A stretch of DNA of 64,000 nucleotides from positions 4,962,001 through 5,026,000 of the forward strand of contig OX485809.1 in NCBI GenBank assembly GCA_950295325.1, in the 5' to 3' direction. The stretch comes from Polytrichum commune (lineage: Eukaryota > Streptophyta > Polytrichopsida > Polytrichales > Polytrichaceae). The notes under the pieces were generated by a model. It saw only the letters and a program-made list of their open reading frames with translations, ran no database searches and was not told where the DNA came from. A program made the translations under genes and the position numbers. Below are positions 12,924-25,254 of the stretch, piece after piece. Each line of letters opens with the position of its first letter. Positions within the stretch are counted from its first letter, which is position 1.

Positions 12924-13289
12924 TAGTCTAGTTTTGTCAAAACACGTGTTCTTTGTAGAGTACATTTTTCTTATGAAATACAAACACTCTTTTGCACCTT
13001 AAATCATGCATATGTGAGGCCTACGGATCAAGTTTCAAGAAATTCGTTACCAGGGTAGAAAAATAGTGAATAACCATTGTTGGTGCACTAGACTAGAACT
13101 AGAATGATTCTTGTGTGGACCCAAAATGACTAATTGAAAAATTGGTGGCTTGAAAAGGATGTAGTGGTAGGTTGGATGCAATTATTGCCCTGATAGGTCT
13201 TGTTTCACACCACTTTGGATTAATTTTGGGTGCCATTGAGTTAACCGTTTGGTGTGCATTTGTATGTAGAGTACCATAATTTGATGCTC

Positions 13290-13510
13290 AAATGAGGGAG
13301 ACTCTAGTATACAAGTAGAGGGTAATTTTGACTCACTTGCTTCTTTGGGAAAATGTAATTGTTCATCTACAAGGTCATAAATTACAAAACAACTTACAAT
13401 CCTCATCGTTTCCTCTACTCCATCTTTAAAAAATATTGCACAAATTCCAAGCCACTCCTTTTGACCGAATTAGCTTATTTTCACCGTTTTCCGTTTTCTA
13501 CCTTAACATG
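13290..13510. repeat. Diverged partial copy of the AGGTAGAAA MITE
   Basis: GAGACTCTAGTATACAAGTA, CAAAACAACTTACAATCCTC and a terminal TTTCTACCTTAA follow the same order as the right two thirds of the element at 12503-12923, at clearly lower identity. The left end is not visible. Confidence 0.5.
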
Positions 13511-14328
13511 TTGGATTGCTCTTAATATCGCAACATTCTTCAGTGGCCACATGTTGTTGGTGTTGTGTTTCAAACATGGCCTGCCCTAGAGGGAATTTTG
13601 TTTGTGTGTCAAAATATCAATGGCCAATGAAAGTGACTTGCGTAACATTATTCAACTCATGAGATGTGTTCATGACCTAACAATAGATTTGATAATAAAG
13701 ACTCTGGATGCCAAAATTCCACTGCTTCACAACAAATTTGAAGTCAAGGTAGCTAGTCAAGGGTCCACATTTGACCTTTGCCACCAATGAGAGTGCTTGA
13801 AGTGCAATGGTCACGGGCCCTCAATCTCGTGTGTGAAGTGGCCCTCAGGTTCAGACTGATAGTATATAGAATATTCACATCTGGAGCCCAATGTTCGAGA
13901 ACAATGTGACCATATTTCAAGGCCCACTAAGTTAATTAAGCAATCCCTAGAGGTTGAAGACTGTTAAAGTAGCATTACTTAGGGCCAGTTTACACACAAG
14001 AGTGAAAGTCCATGACCATTGCATTCTAAGATCTCTCATTGGTCAAAAAGGCTGAGACCATTTAAATTCAATTTATACCAGAAGATGAAGACCTAAGGGT
14101 CCAAGGAAATTATCATGAATGAAAGGTCTACATGGATTCTTACATGGCAGACTATGGAGAATATTTCATGGTTTCACGGAATTTGTATCAAGCCCTCCTC
14201 ATGGAGCCAACCTACAATCAGACTATCACGACAACTCACATGATTTAGAATCGCATCATGGAACACTTTGTCAACACAGGATTTATGACTTCGCTTCTTG
14301 CTCAAGCTGAAACTATCCTAGATAACTA

Positions 14329-14774
14329 AGGTAGACATACCATAAACCGTGAACTACCCTCTACCCATGCAATAAACTTCCATTAGAATAGCGAAGTGCC
14401 ACTTTTGAAACCGATAACTACGAGGGCTAACAACTTGATATTTGTGTACGACCAATTTAGCCAAATTTAGTCATGTTTGACTATCATCAATCACAGTTTA
14501 ATGTACTCATGAGTTAACCGGTTTAGGTGATGTTCCGTGTGGAAATGAGCATTACCGTGTTCAGTTTGAGGAGAACCTAGTGAACGAGTAGGGGGTTTGA
14601 CAAACTTTCCACTTAAAAAAATTATAGAATTTTTCCTACGTTGAGTAAAAATATGAAACAACTTGCATTCTTCATGAACCCTTGTCTTCTATCTTGGAAA
14701 ATGAATCTCATGGATTTAAAACTATATCTTCAATGCGAATCACCTTATTTTCACGGTTTATGGGATTTCTACCT
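14329..14774 (+). mobile_element. AGGTAGAAA MITE, copy 2
   Basis: Start AGGTAGACATACCATAAACC and end TTTATGGGATTTCTACCT, flanked by TA at 14327-14328 and 14775-14776. At 446 bp it is longer than copies 1 and 3 because of small internal insertions. No ORF. Confidence 0.82.
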
Positions 14775-15404
14775 TAGGGCATTCTTGTTATAATGTGCTT
14801 CTTCTGCTGATGTGGGTTCTACTTATAAGTGCCTTTGCCAAGCTGCCTGCTCAAACTTCGCCGGAGTTAGTTCACCTAATAAACCATCATCTTGGATATA
14901 TGTAACTCCACGTACTTTGGAGTACCTTTGGAGTTGCTCACGAGGACACACTATGATAGGTAACATACACAAGGTGTATCAAGTGGTTTTGATACATCTT
15001 GGAATTTTTATTATTTGTTGCAAAAAAAAATGCTTGTATAATGATTTGGTGGAGACCAAGGATTAAGATCCATATTCCAAATGCACAAATGTGATTTGAT
15101 ATTAACTCTCTTAAACTTTCTCTTGTATGACAACACAAAATAAAGTTTCTAATTCATGCTTTATAATATATCTTTGATTCAAGCTAAAACCCCCCATGCT
15201 TTTAGGGGTAAAAATTATATAGTAGGCAGAATGAGTGTGTGCACTAAGTTATGTGATCTTGTTGCCAAGAGGGCACAAAAAGATGCAATGAGAAACAATA
15301 TTATTTGAGGGCCTAAATTATCCAAATTCTATATTGACCATTTGACAAGGGCCTCTACCATCTTACCTTCATGGGAACAATGTCCAAGGAGAATTCTGGG
15401 CTTA

Positions 15405-15560
15405 ATAAGTCAAATTCCCAATCTATCCAAGTCCAACTGGTTACATGTTGTGAACTTTTGGTTTTTCTTTAATAATTTGAGGTATATTCCATGGATTTCT
15501 CTAAAGTGATCAGTTATTTCCTAGAGATTTTGAACTTCAACCGGTTCACTATGATTAGCA
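15405..15560 (+). repeat. CCGGTT-family repeat, truncated copy
   Basis: CCAAGTCCAACTGGTTACAT, a GAGGTATATTCCATGGATTT block and GAACTTCAACCGGTTCA follow the order of the copies at 7330 and 52130. Both ends are lost. Confidence 0.55.
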
Positions 15561-15840
15561 GACAATTCTCCATGTTCATTGCATGGGAAGAAAATTAGAT
15601 AAGAGGAAAAAATGGCAACAATATGAGTAGTGAATGATGTTCCTATAATAGTACTTTCAACAAATAGATGCCAGGATGAACAATCTTCTAGTGAAAAGTG
15701 CCAGGAATGTAACTCCACCCAAATGTCAAGTGTCAACCTAAGTGTATGTACTATCATCAAATTATACTACTTTGTTCCGGGGGACCAAAAATAATAATAG
15801 GTTTATTCTAGGGCTAAAGGAGCTCACCCAAAATGGCTTA

Positions 15841-16264
15841 AGGTAGAAATACCATAACCCGTGAAAATAAGGTGATTCGCATTGAAGATATGGTCTGACA
15901 ATCATGAGATAATTTTCCAAGATAGACAAGAAGGATTCATGAAAAATGCAAGTTGTTTCATTTTTTTCTGCCCTATACAAAAAAACTACAATTTTTCAAA
16001 GTGGAAAGTTGTCCAAACCCCTACTTGTTCACTAGATTCTCCCTACACTGAACACGGTAATCCGCATTTCCATATTGAACATCGCCTAAATCAGTTACTT
16101 CATGAGTACATTAACAGTTGACTCCCATTAGCGACACTGAGTGTACACACATTGAAGTTGCCGCCGAACCATGATCAGTTTTCGAAGTGGCACTTCACCA
16201 TTATGACGGAGGTCTAGTGCACGGCTAGAGGGTGGTTAATTAACGGGTTAGGGTATTTCTACCT
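15841..16264 (-). mobile_element. AGGTAGAAA MITE, copy 3 (inverted)
   Basis: AGGTAGAAATACCATAACCC at the left and GGGTTAGGGTATTTCTACCT at the right form terminal inverted repeats, with TA on both sides (15839-15840 and 16265-16266). The interior is the reverse complement of copy 1 with high identity. It is 424 bp long. Three copies within 3.8 kb suggest local hopping. Confidence 0.87.
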
Positions 16265-16394
16265 TAGTAATGAAGTGGCTTCTTTGTTCAAACAAATCTC
16301 TCTTTGTACGGGTTGAGGAATGAACCCGATTTCTTTCAAACATTGTCCCCAACTTCATAACATTACTCAACTTTTGACTGCCGCTCCCTTTCTC

Positions 16395-16690
16395 AACAGG
16401 AAATGCACAATTGTGAGTTGTTAGGCCATCGCCACCGTTCCCCCCAACGGCAGGTGGCCGGGGTGGGTCCCAGTACAGCCGCCACCGCCCTCCCGGCAAC
16501 CCTAAACCCACTGCCGGTCACGCCATCCCAGCTGCCTTGGACGGCAGCTTGGTGTGCAATTTTTCCACCCTCCAAAACTTGACTTTTTCAGTCTGACACT
16601 GTTGGAGGTTTTGTCAATGGCTGGTCGGAGGGAACAAGGTGGTGGAATGGGATCACCGGAAGGGGGGCCAGCAAAAGGTCCAATAAAAAT
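16395..16690. mobile_element. GC-rich MITE-like block
   Basis: A sharply GC-rich island sits in AT-rich surroundings. It contains TTAGGCCATCGCCACCGTTC followed by CCCCCAACGGC. This matches, in reverse orientation, the right part of the block at 17930-18155 (complement of GGGGGGAATGGGTGGAGATG). No ORF keeps coding character, and the ends are not resolved. Confidence 0.5.
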
Positions 16691-16759
16691 GTATATTAAA
16701 TATAAAAGCAATATATTAAAGTAAAATAACATAAAGTAAAAACATCATATATACAAATG

Positions 16760-17790
16760 TTAAGTATAACGTAACTCATGGTTATTTAATTTAATATTTG
16801 AAATGATTTCAATCACTAACTAATTGAACGCTATCATGGTAGTTTTTAAATAACCTCAAATTTAGCTTAAATTAAGAGAATAATAGAACGGCCAAACACC
16901 TATAGGTATGTGTTGGTTTTTGTCATTGTCAAGATAAGAATGCTTTGCATGCAATTTTATATAAAATAAAATAATATTTTATAATGATGTGACTAATGTA
17001 ACCAATACCCTACCGAGGTATTAGTTGCATTAGTCACAACGTTATAAAATCTTGCACAACTCTCACACCGTGAGGCTTAACTTTGTTACAATTTTTGGTA
17101 TAGTTGCCACATCAGAGAAGGTTCAATTGTGCAAATTTTTACGGTCATTTGATATTGTGACATATTGTTTTGATTTTTTTTTATTCGCTTTAAATTCAAT
17201 TTGAAATGGAGAAATCGTTAAAATGGTCTAGTACATGTTGGAGTGTGTTGGTTTTGGTCATGGTAACGATAGGAATGTTCCACATGCAAATTCATATACA
17301 GTACAATAAGATTAGAGACGATTGTATAATGATGTGCCTAATGTGCCTAATACCCTGCCGAGGTATTATACACATTAGTCACAACATTATAAAATCTTGC
17401 ACAACTCTCATACCTCGAGGCCTAAGTTTGTGATAATTTTTTGTATAGTTGGTACATCAAGGAAGTTTGGATTTTGGAAGTTTTTACTGTCATTTGATAT
17501 TGTGACATATTTTTTTGATTTTTTGATTTTTATTCGCTTTAAATTCAATTTGAAATGGAGAAATCGTTAAAATGGTCTAGTACATGTTGGAGTGTGTTGG
17601 TTTTGATCATGGTTATGATAGGAATTTCTTCACATGCAAATTCATATACAATAAAATGAAATTATAGACGATTGTATAAGGATGTGACTAATGTGACTAA
17701 TACCCTGCCGAGGTATTAGTCACATTAGTCACAACATTATAAAATGTTGCACGACTCTCATATCTCAAGGCCTAAAAATATGCTAAAGAT
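16760..17790. repeat. Tandem repeat, about 346-bp unit, nearly three copies
   Basis: TTATAAAATCTTGCACAACT occurs at about 17042 and 17389, and a close variant at about 17736, giving a period near 346 bp. Each unit carries a hairpin. In the third copy GTGACTAATGTGACTAATAC is followed by CTGCCGAG and then the mirrored GTATTAGTCACATTAGTCAC. The hairpin is near-perfect in copy 3 and decayed in the other two. Confidence 0.85.
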
Positions 17791-17929
17791 GTTTTGAAAT
17801 TTATGGCTAGCCAAGGTTCCCAGATTTTCGACACTCAGGTTTTGTTAGGAATGGGAAAAATCCATGACAAACTCATGGGAATTGGTGTTGGACATTTAAC
17901 ATCACTAAAACAATGTGACATTAGAAGGG

Positions 17930-18155
17930 GCGGAGAGGAAGGTGTAGGGAAGGGGGTGGAGGATGGTGGAAAGCACAAGGAAGGGGGCCTTGTCAGTGAC
18001 CCCCCTCCGCAGTCCGCCACGTGTGCGGTTGGCGGGCCGCTGCCCGGGCCCGCTGGCAAAGAGCACGGGAGCTGCCCTGGCACAGTGGCCGGCCCACGCC
18101 ATCCAGACCCTCCCCCCGTTGGCGTTGGGGGGAATGGGTGGAGATGCCCTTAGCC
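17930..18155. mobile_element. GC-rich MITE-like block, partner of 16395-16690
   Basis: This dense GC-rich insert ends near GGTGGAGATGCCCTTAG. The related block at 16395 reads TTAGGCCATCGCCACC on the opposite strand. Ends of the GGGCATCTCCA type are common among small plant DNA transposons. The overlapping reading frames here result from GC richness and show no family motif. Confidence 0.45.
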
Positions 18156-18329
18156 CACATAAATCCCCAGCAGTTATTCTTGGCTACTTTATTCCCTGCA
18201 AGTCACAATACTTGCATCTGACATGCAATACATGTCAGGTGTCCATGGCCACATGGCAAGTCAACATCTAAATATCTATCGCTATTATTTAACAAGTTCA
18301 AGATAAAATATATGGATATAATAATATAT

Positions 18330-18859
18330 GCCCACTTCCCACCTGACTTTAGCTAAGATTAAAAGTTGGTCTAACAACCCGGCCTTCACACCATCGACAT
18401 TATCTAGTGCCCAACCTAGTTGGCAAATGATGTGGCATGGCTTACAAGTGGAGGTTTTTAAGCCTCCAGCACCGACCTTCCCTCCCATCGGTACCTAGAC
18501 TTGAGGCAAGAATGCAGGACCTTTAAAAGTGTCGCCTCCTGCCCTTGTGATTGGTTGCTTTTTAGTCTTGGCTATGAGGGCATGAGGAGCTTCATTAACA
18601 AAAACTGATGGTAAGATAGGTGAGTAGTAAGGCATTTGGGGATGGGACAAAAACTACCCAAGAGTCATTGCTTGGTAGATAAAGCAATGAACATGTGTGA
18701 AAGCTACGTACTTAAGTAAAACCTACTTGACAATCTCCGGAGCAAGTTCTTGTAATAAGTGCATTGGGATAGCCGGATGCCTCCGCTATAACTGAGGGAG
18801 CTTTACCCGGTTTCTAGGAAATACTTTTAGTCATAGCTAAAGTCAGGTGGGAAGGGGGC
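18330..18859 (+). mobile_element. GCCCCCTTCCCACC MITE, first of a tandem pair
   Basis: Left end GCCCACTTCCCACCTGACTT is mirrored at the right as AGTCAGGTGGGAAGGGGGC. The inverted repeat runs about 30 bp, to the AGCTAAGA block. It is 530 bp and non-coding. Only 5 bases separate it from a sister copy in the same orientation. Target-site duplications cannot be assigned with confidence. Confidence 0.82.
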
Positions 18860-18864
18860 ATAAT

Positions 18865-19383
18865 GCCCCCTTCCCACCTGACTTTAGCTAAGACTAAAAG
18901 TTGGTTCTAACAAACCGGCCTTCACACCATCGACATTATCTAGTGCCGAGCCTAGTTGGCAAATGATGTGGCATGGCTTAAAAGTGGAGGTTTTAAGCCT
19001 CAACCACCGACCCTCCCATCGGTACCTAAACATGAGGCAAGAATTTAGGAGCTTTAAAAGTGTCGCCTCCCATCCTTGTGATTGGTTGCTTTTTAGTCTT
19101 AGCTATGAGGGCACGAGGAGCCCCATTAACAAAAACCGATGGTAAGATAGATGAGTAGTAAGGCATTTGGGGATGGGACAAAAACTACCCAACATTCATT
19201 GCTTGGTAGATAAAACCATGAACATGTGTGAAAGCTACTTAACTAACACCTACTTGAAAATCTCCGGAGCAAGTTCTTGTAGGTGCATTGGGATAGCCGG
19301 ATGCCTCCGCTATAACCAAGGGAGCTTTACCTGGTTTTTAGGAAATACTTTGGGTCTTAACTAAAGTCAGGTGGGAAGGGGGC
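18865..19383 (+). mobile_element. GCCCCCTTCCCACC MITE, second of a tandem pair
   Basis: This 519-bp copy is highly similar to 18330-18859 and carries the same inverted ends (GCCCCCTTCCCACCTGACTT and its complement). The head-to-tail arrangement could come from unequal crossing-over or from insertion next to an existing copy. Confidence 0.82.
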
Positions 19384-20337
19384 ATAAGTGTTGTATGTTT
19401 TTTAAAGGTCCTCCATACATGTACATAACTATGAGTCATCATTTGTGTAGCATATGCATATGTGGTATGGGCAAAGTTAGAATTAACACCCCTTTTGTGC
19501 ACTCATGTATACTCGTACATGTTTAACATGGTGCACCCCTGAGCATACACGTTGCAATACAACAAAGGTTAGCTAGATCTCAGTTCAAAGGTATGTCGTG
19601 AACTAAGTTGAGGTTGAGTTTTGTTCAATATGTTAAAGAGGTCCATAATAAGAGGGGCATGATACATGGAAAATTCCCAACCTGGCGATGCATCGGCCTC
19701 CAACTGAGTAAAGTTATGGGTTGTGGTTATTCAATTATTCGTTAAGTATTAACCCTTAACCCCCCAATGTCCTATGCGACCATAATCCGGTTGTGAACAA
19801 TTCGCTCTGATCCCTTTGACATCAGTTCGGAAGGTTTCTAAATTATTTCAACTATTCCTATTGTTCATGTACATGAATATTAGTTTTGGTTTTCTCTAAT
19901 ACACAAATCCACATGGATAGTTCTCAAGTTCACTGCGAATTTCAATCCATTGTGATGTGTAATTCATCATGATAATCTTGCATTATGAGGTAGATGTGCC
20001 TAATTTGGTTACTTAGTCTTAATCAAACACATGTATTTGAGTTGTAGGTGGTTTGTTGTGGCTCCAGAAACAAATACCAAAACTATGCGTGTTCGAAAGA
20101 GTTTTGCTTAAAATACGATAATCATTCTAGTAGGCTCAATACTCAACATATATTTGACTGTGACCATTTAATGAGATAAAACTCTTCACTTTGGTATGAA
20201 TAAGATATCCATATAGAGCTCCAAAAATTGTGAGTGACTACAACCTCGATTCATACTTGCTAACCATCTCGTACTAATCGCGTGTTTCATATCCCAAATG
20301 AACTGGGCTACTTGAAAAAAAACAACCTTCTAAAATC
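19384..20337. other. Gene-free stretch, nothing recognised
   Basis: No ORF with coding character, splice-compatible exon chain or repeat structure is visible here. Confidence 0.5.
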
Positions 20338-21450
20338 TATCTACCTTAATCAACGTATGGAGTTTCTACATGAGGTTGAAAAACTATCAACATATGAGTT
20401 CTAGGGAGTCGTCCTACGTCGCTGAAAGAACAATGCAAATCTATCTTTGTGGTAGATCCGAATTTTCCAATGATGAAAAAAAACCCATCTGCCTTAGTCA
20501 ATGTATGGAGTTGTTACATGAGGTTGGAAAACTATCAACATATGAGTTCTACATAATTGTCTTACGTCACTGAAAGAACAATGCAAATCTACCTTTGTGG
20601 TAGATACAAATGTCCCAATGACATAGCAAAACCCATCTACCTTGAATAGTGTACGGAGTTGTCACATGAGGTTGGAAAACTATTAAGATGTGAGTTCTAG
20701 GGAATTGTCCTACGTCGTTGAAAGAACAATGCAAACCCACCTCTGTGGTAGATACAAACTTTCCAATGATGTAGAAACATCCATCTACCTTAATTAGTGT
20801 ATGGGATTTTTACATGAGATTGGAAAACTATTAAGATATGAGTTCTAGGGGATCATCCTATGTCGCCACGGGTAGATCACTTAGTGCGTTTTAAAAACGA
20901 CGTGCGGCATAATATAGAGAGGATTAAAATCATTTGAAATAAAAATTATAAAGGAATTCCAAATAATGAAGGGGCCATTAAATGTAGACAATCCCATTAT
21001 AAGTAAGTTAGATGGACATAAAACATGGGCCATTATTTTTTTTGTAAAATTAATATAGGGGCTAAAGATAAGGATCCTAGAAGGTATGCTTAGTATGGTA
21101 TGTAAATGGGTTTAGGACTCACGGGGATGGATGATAATTGGGATTTCCGTCTGTCCAAAAATGGATGAAAAGGGAATGTGCCGTCGTTGAAAGGAATATA
21201 GAGTACAAAAAATTACAGTGACTTGGACAATATAAGTAATGGAAGGGTGCAAACAAATGGGCCATTTTTGAAATTTAAGTAATTATAGGGAGGGTTTTAA
21301 TTCAACCCTTGAAGGTAAATAGCCCCAAAACAAAAAAAAAACCCCCAGCCGCACGTGGTGCACAAAAATGCCTTAGAGTGATCTACCCGTGTATGTCGCT
21401 GAAAAAATAATACAAATTCTACCCTTGTGGTTGATACAAATTTTCCAGTG
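20338..21450. repeat. 148-bp tandem repeat array split by a MITE
   Basis: The unit begins CTACCTTAATCAACGTATGG (20340) and restarts near 20489, 20637 and 20786, a period of 148-149 bp. It contains AGGTTGGAAAACTAT, ATATGAGTTCTA and GAAAGAACAATGCAAA. The last unit is interrupted at 20867-21391 by a transposon and resumes at 21392. Single diverged units of the same sequence occur near 3465-3590 and 30340-30480. Confidence 0.85.
20867..21391. mobile_element. hAT-type MITE with perfect 8-bp target duplication
   Basis: Left end CACGGGTAGATCACTTAGTG is mirrored by GAGTGATCTACCCGTG on the right, and the inverted match continues to GACGTGCGGC / GCCGCACGTGG. TATGTCGC stands immediately outside both ends (20859-20866 and 21392-21399). 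Eight bases is the target-site duplication of the hAT superfamily. The element is 525 bp, with no transposase. The host sequence on both sides reads as one continuous 148-bp unit. Confidence 0.9.
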
Positions 21451-21912
21451 ACAGACTCATATGCTTGTAGTGAAACAAATGTGATCTTTAAGGCCAAGCA
21501 CACGAGCATGTGGATTGAATTGCCACATGTCACACTAACTTAAGTTTAAATTCACATTGTCATGTAGCATTTGTCCCACACCCGCACTCACATTTTTAGT
21601 ACTTTGTGGGAAGACGACTCGAACGAAGATGACAATAAACTCATGTCAATGCTTGTGTTTTTTGTACGCAGCCTTCCACTGCAAGCTAGTTAGTATGGAC
21701 AGTTGGTGTAAGGTTTCGAAAACATTGCATACTTTATATCACTGCATGAGTCGCACAACACTATCATTCAAGCTAGCTAGGTACTTACACCCATTATCGT
21801 TTTTTTTCTTTCTATTTAACCATTCGGGTATCGATAACGAGCTTTTACCTTTCTTGGATACCACACCATTTATGATATTTGGTGTCACGTACACTACTTG
21901 TGAAGGGCCTAA

Positions 21913-23409
21913 ACTACATTGTTTTGTCTAATTAGTGTGGGTGGAAGCTCATGTGGGTGGGCAATTAGTGTGGCCCACATTACATTTTTAGTACTTGCCT
22001 TGGTTAGCATCATTTTGGATGAATTTTGTATTGCCATCCCAAACACTTCATCCACGTGTGGTAGGGGTCTCCATATACGTTAGATTTGAGCACATACACG
22101 TTTAAGATTAATGGAGGTGAAGGGGGAGGAGGAGGAGGAAAAGTTGCTTTACATCGATTAAAGTAAGTGTTATAGTCTCGGTTGATTTCCTTTCCTTTAG
22201 CTACTTAGATGTTTCTTTTGGTTCAACTCATCTTTATTGTTAGGTTGCACTTGTACTTTCAATCTTTGATAGACAAGGTGTTGTGATTTGATTGAATTTT
22301 TTATACTAATCATGTCACGGTTCTAAAAGGAGTGTCGTGAGATGTTCGTATGGATGAGTTCCACCAAGGTGGAAACCTAATTGCTTGTAGAGTAGCCACA
22401 AGCAAGACATTTGTACATGATTATTATTTTGGGTTTGTATGTGGGGTTTGCCTTCAAATTTAAGTCATCTATGAATAAAGGAACTTGATTTCAAAAGCTC
22501 ATCTTAAGTTGAAGGAAGTACATGAAAGGGAAGTAGTTATGTTTTTCTTTTTGTGTTCTTTGTTACACTGATCCTAAATGAAGAGTAAATTAACATCTTC
22601 AATGTATTTGTTATTTGGTATGTTTGTGGGTGTGAAAATCCTTCCTTCTCATTTATCTTCAACATCTAACTCATGAGCATCACTCTAATTTGGAGGACTT
22701 GAAAGCTCAACAATTGGGCAACATGTGTTGGTTAACATTCCTTAACTTACTTTAGTCCTACACTCGATTGGTTGTTGAGCTCTCATGCTTTTCAAGTTTG
22801 GGTGATATCAATTATGATTTTTATCCAAGAAACTAGGAATGTGTTTTGAAATAAGCTATGAATGTGTTTTCAATTTATTCCCTCACATTGAGTTAGTATG
22901 CAAGTATTGTGTTTCTATATATTATAATTATGGTATTGGACAAGATTTTCCGCAAAAACTATTCATTAGTTCAAACACCTTCCATCCTCAAAAATGTTCT
23001 AATGTGGAGCATATGTGGAATTGACGAGAGTGTGGAGTATGTTCTATTTTACTTAGAGAATATGAGCAAGGAATAGTTGTTAATGTATGTTATGCTACAC
23101 AATATTGAAGGTAACTCACCATTTGCATGAATGACATGTTCTAAATGAGAGAGCGTTGCATTCAAGTCCAATTTGGTGTGTTGTAGGTTTAAGCTTGAGG
23201 TCTGCACTTGTGGGTCAAAATTGAAGTTTAAATGCATGGACAATGCAAAATACAATTGGATGAAAATTGGAATTTCTATCCAAATATGCAAACAAAGAAC
23301 CCACACTAACTTTCCACACTAGAATATACAATGGGCCACCTCAAATTAAAAGAAGAATAGTGTGGGTAATTGGGAACTAGTGTGGCCCACAATAATTAGA
23401 CAAAATTAT
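21913..23409. mobile_element. Possible 1.5-kb element with TTTTGTCTAATTA ends
   Basis: TTTTGTCTAATTAGTGTGGG at the left and CCCACAATAATTAGACAAAA at the right form inverted ends of the family seen at 7592-7823. Both sides also carry an AGTGTGGCCCACA motif. The interior has no recognisable transposase, so either this is a non-autonomous element or two independent small copies flank unrelated DNA. Confidence 0.4.
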
Positions 23410-23877
23410 GTAGATGTCTAGAGGTATCAAAGTGTCACGTCCACTAACTGCCAATATAATACTATTCATTAACATAAGTATTTTTTTAGGTGAAAAATAT
23501 TTACATTATGACATTTAGCATAGCACATTGGAATACTTGGGATGATACACCCTAACCTCCGTAATGTCACACTTCCTAATGTCACTCCCTCTCTTATATC
23601 CCAAAACCCTAAGGACCGGATGTGCTCGATTTAAATATCCCTCCTTGTTGTCACATTTCCCTCCCATATATCACAAAGTGTTGATATTAAAATATTTTAC
23701 TAAAGAATTCAAACCGCATGTTTGCACGAATCACATTGTCATCATTGTCATTGACTTTGTGTTATTCCATAATGTCACATGCATCCATGTCAACACTACT
23801 AACCTCCTTAACATCACATGCACTTTGGTTGCCACATGCATGATATTAGGGAGGTTAGAGTGTAGTTTTGCGTTTTA

Positions 23878-24168
23878 GTATGCAAGGGGAAGATATTCCA
23901 TGAGCATACCAATGGCAAGTGTCATGTGTTTAGTTTTTATAATGCAAGAGGAATATATTCTTGAGGATGCCAATGGCAAGTGCCATAAGTTTAGTTTTTA
24001 TTTTGCAAGAGGAAGATATTGTTGAGGATGCCAATGGCAAGTGTCGTGTGTTTAGTTTTTATTTTGCAAGAGGAAGATATAGTTGAGCATGCCAATGGCA
24101 AGTGTCATGTGTTTAGTTTTTAGAATGCAAGAGGAAGATATTCTTGAGCATGTTAATGCCAGGTGTCA
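23878..24168. repeat. Minisatellite, five copies of about 61 bp
   Basis: The core ATGCAAGAGGAAGATATT, then GATGCCAATGGCAAGTGTCA and GTGTTTAGTTTTTA, is repeated five times with a few substitutions per copy. No reading frame runs through all copies. Confidence 0.9.
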
Positions 24169-24399
24169 TTTTTGCACACTTCATTCAACTTGTAGACCAT
24201 TGTATAGCATAAGCTTACATCTCATAGCATTATTGAATTTACTCAAGCCAAGATATTAGTAAGCACATGTGAACACCAAGTATCACGAGGTGACAACAAT
24301 CGTGAAGTTGTTGATCATTAGTGTAACCTAGCATATGCCTTAAAATAGGGTAAGTGACACTATAATGCATGCGACACTAAATACCATGAACAATGTTGT

Positions 24400-24730
24400 T
24401 TAGGGTATGTGTATTTGAAGATCTTTTTTTTGTGATTTTGTTTTTGATACCATTCATGTGTACATACCATGCAAGAACCTTCATACCTAGGGATTCTCAC
24501 CCTAGTATCAATATGGTTTAGAATGGTGTCGGTCCAAATAATAACCAAAGTGTATGTCAAAGACTATCTCCACCTTGGCATACAATACACCCACCACATA
24601 CCAATGTTTGACTGATGTTACAATTTTGATACCCATAAGTAGACTTTTTGATAACAATGTGGATGTTGCTACAATGCACTTGCCAATATACCAGTCCAAC
24701 ATTGGTTACAACTACATTGATTACAATATA
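24400..24730. repeat. Foldback-element arm (half copy)
   Basis: GTTTTTGATACCATTCATGT, GCAAGAACCTTCATACCTAG, CCTAGTATCAATATGGTTTA and the CACCTTGGCATAC block match the arm in CENH3 intron 2 in order. The mirrored second arm is absent. Confidence 0.65.
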
Positions 24731-25254
24731 TAGTGTGGGTTATTATTAGGAGTTATGCAATGTCATCATGTTTTACTAAGGACATCACATATATTGTTGT
24801 ATTGTTGAGAAAATAATCATGTTTACCATGCATTTGAGTGAAAATGATGTCATTGGCTTCCTCATCCACCCTTCCAATTTTTCTCATTTGGACAAAGATG
24901 TCTATATGGGATATAACGCGTTAGAGTCTAAAGAACAAAATATAACTTACTTTGTAGAAAATAGCGCTCTAGGTGAGAAGTTGGAACACCTTGTAACTCC
25001 AAACATTAACTCACTCTACTTACTATAATCGGTGTACTTATTACAATCCTTTTGATCGTTTGGGGATCGTTTGCAATGAGCCCCCATCAAATCGAATATT
25101 GTGCCTTGGCCTCCATATGGATATACTCTTCCACAAATAGAGGTAATAACACTCATGCAAATACTCATTGCGTCACAATACATGTTTTACACCTCACTCA
25201 ACCCTTAAAGGTCCAAGTAGCCCATTATAGGTCTCTCAAGATGTCTTACAAAAA

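Noticed and set aside
14810-14945. Open frames reading MWVLLISAFAKLPAQTSPEL or a Cys-rich alternative
   Set aside because: Looks partly coding, but it stops after 32 codons, has no splice partners and I do not recognise the family.
17794-18271. Several overlapping frames of 65-119 codons on both strands
   Set aside because: They arise from the GC-rich MITE-like block; composition is Pro/Gly/Arg-rich in all frames with no motif.
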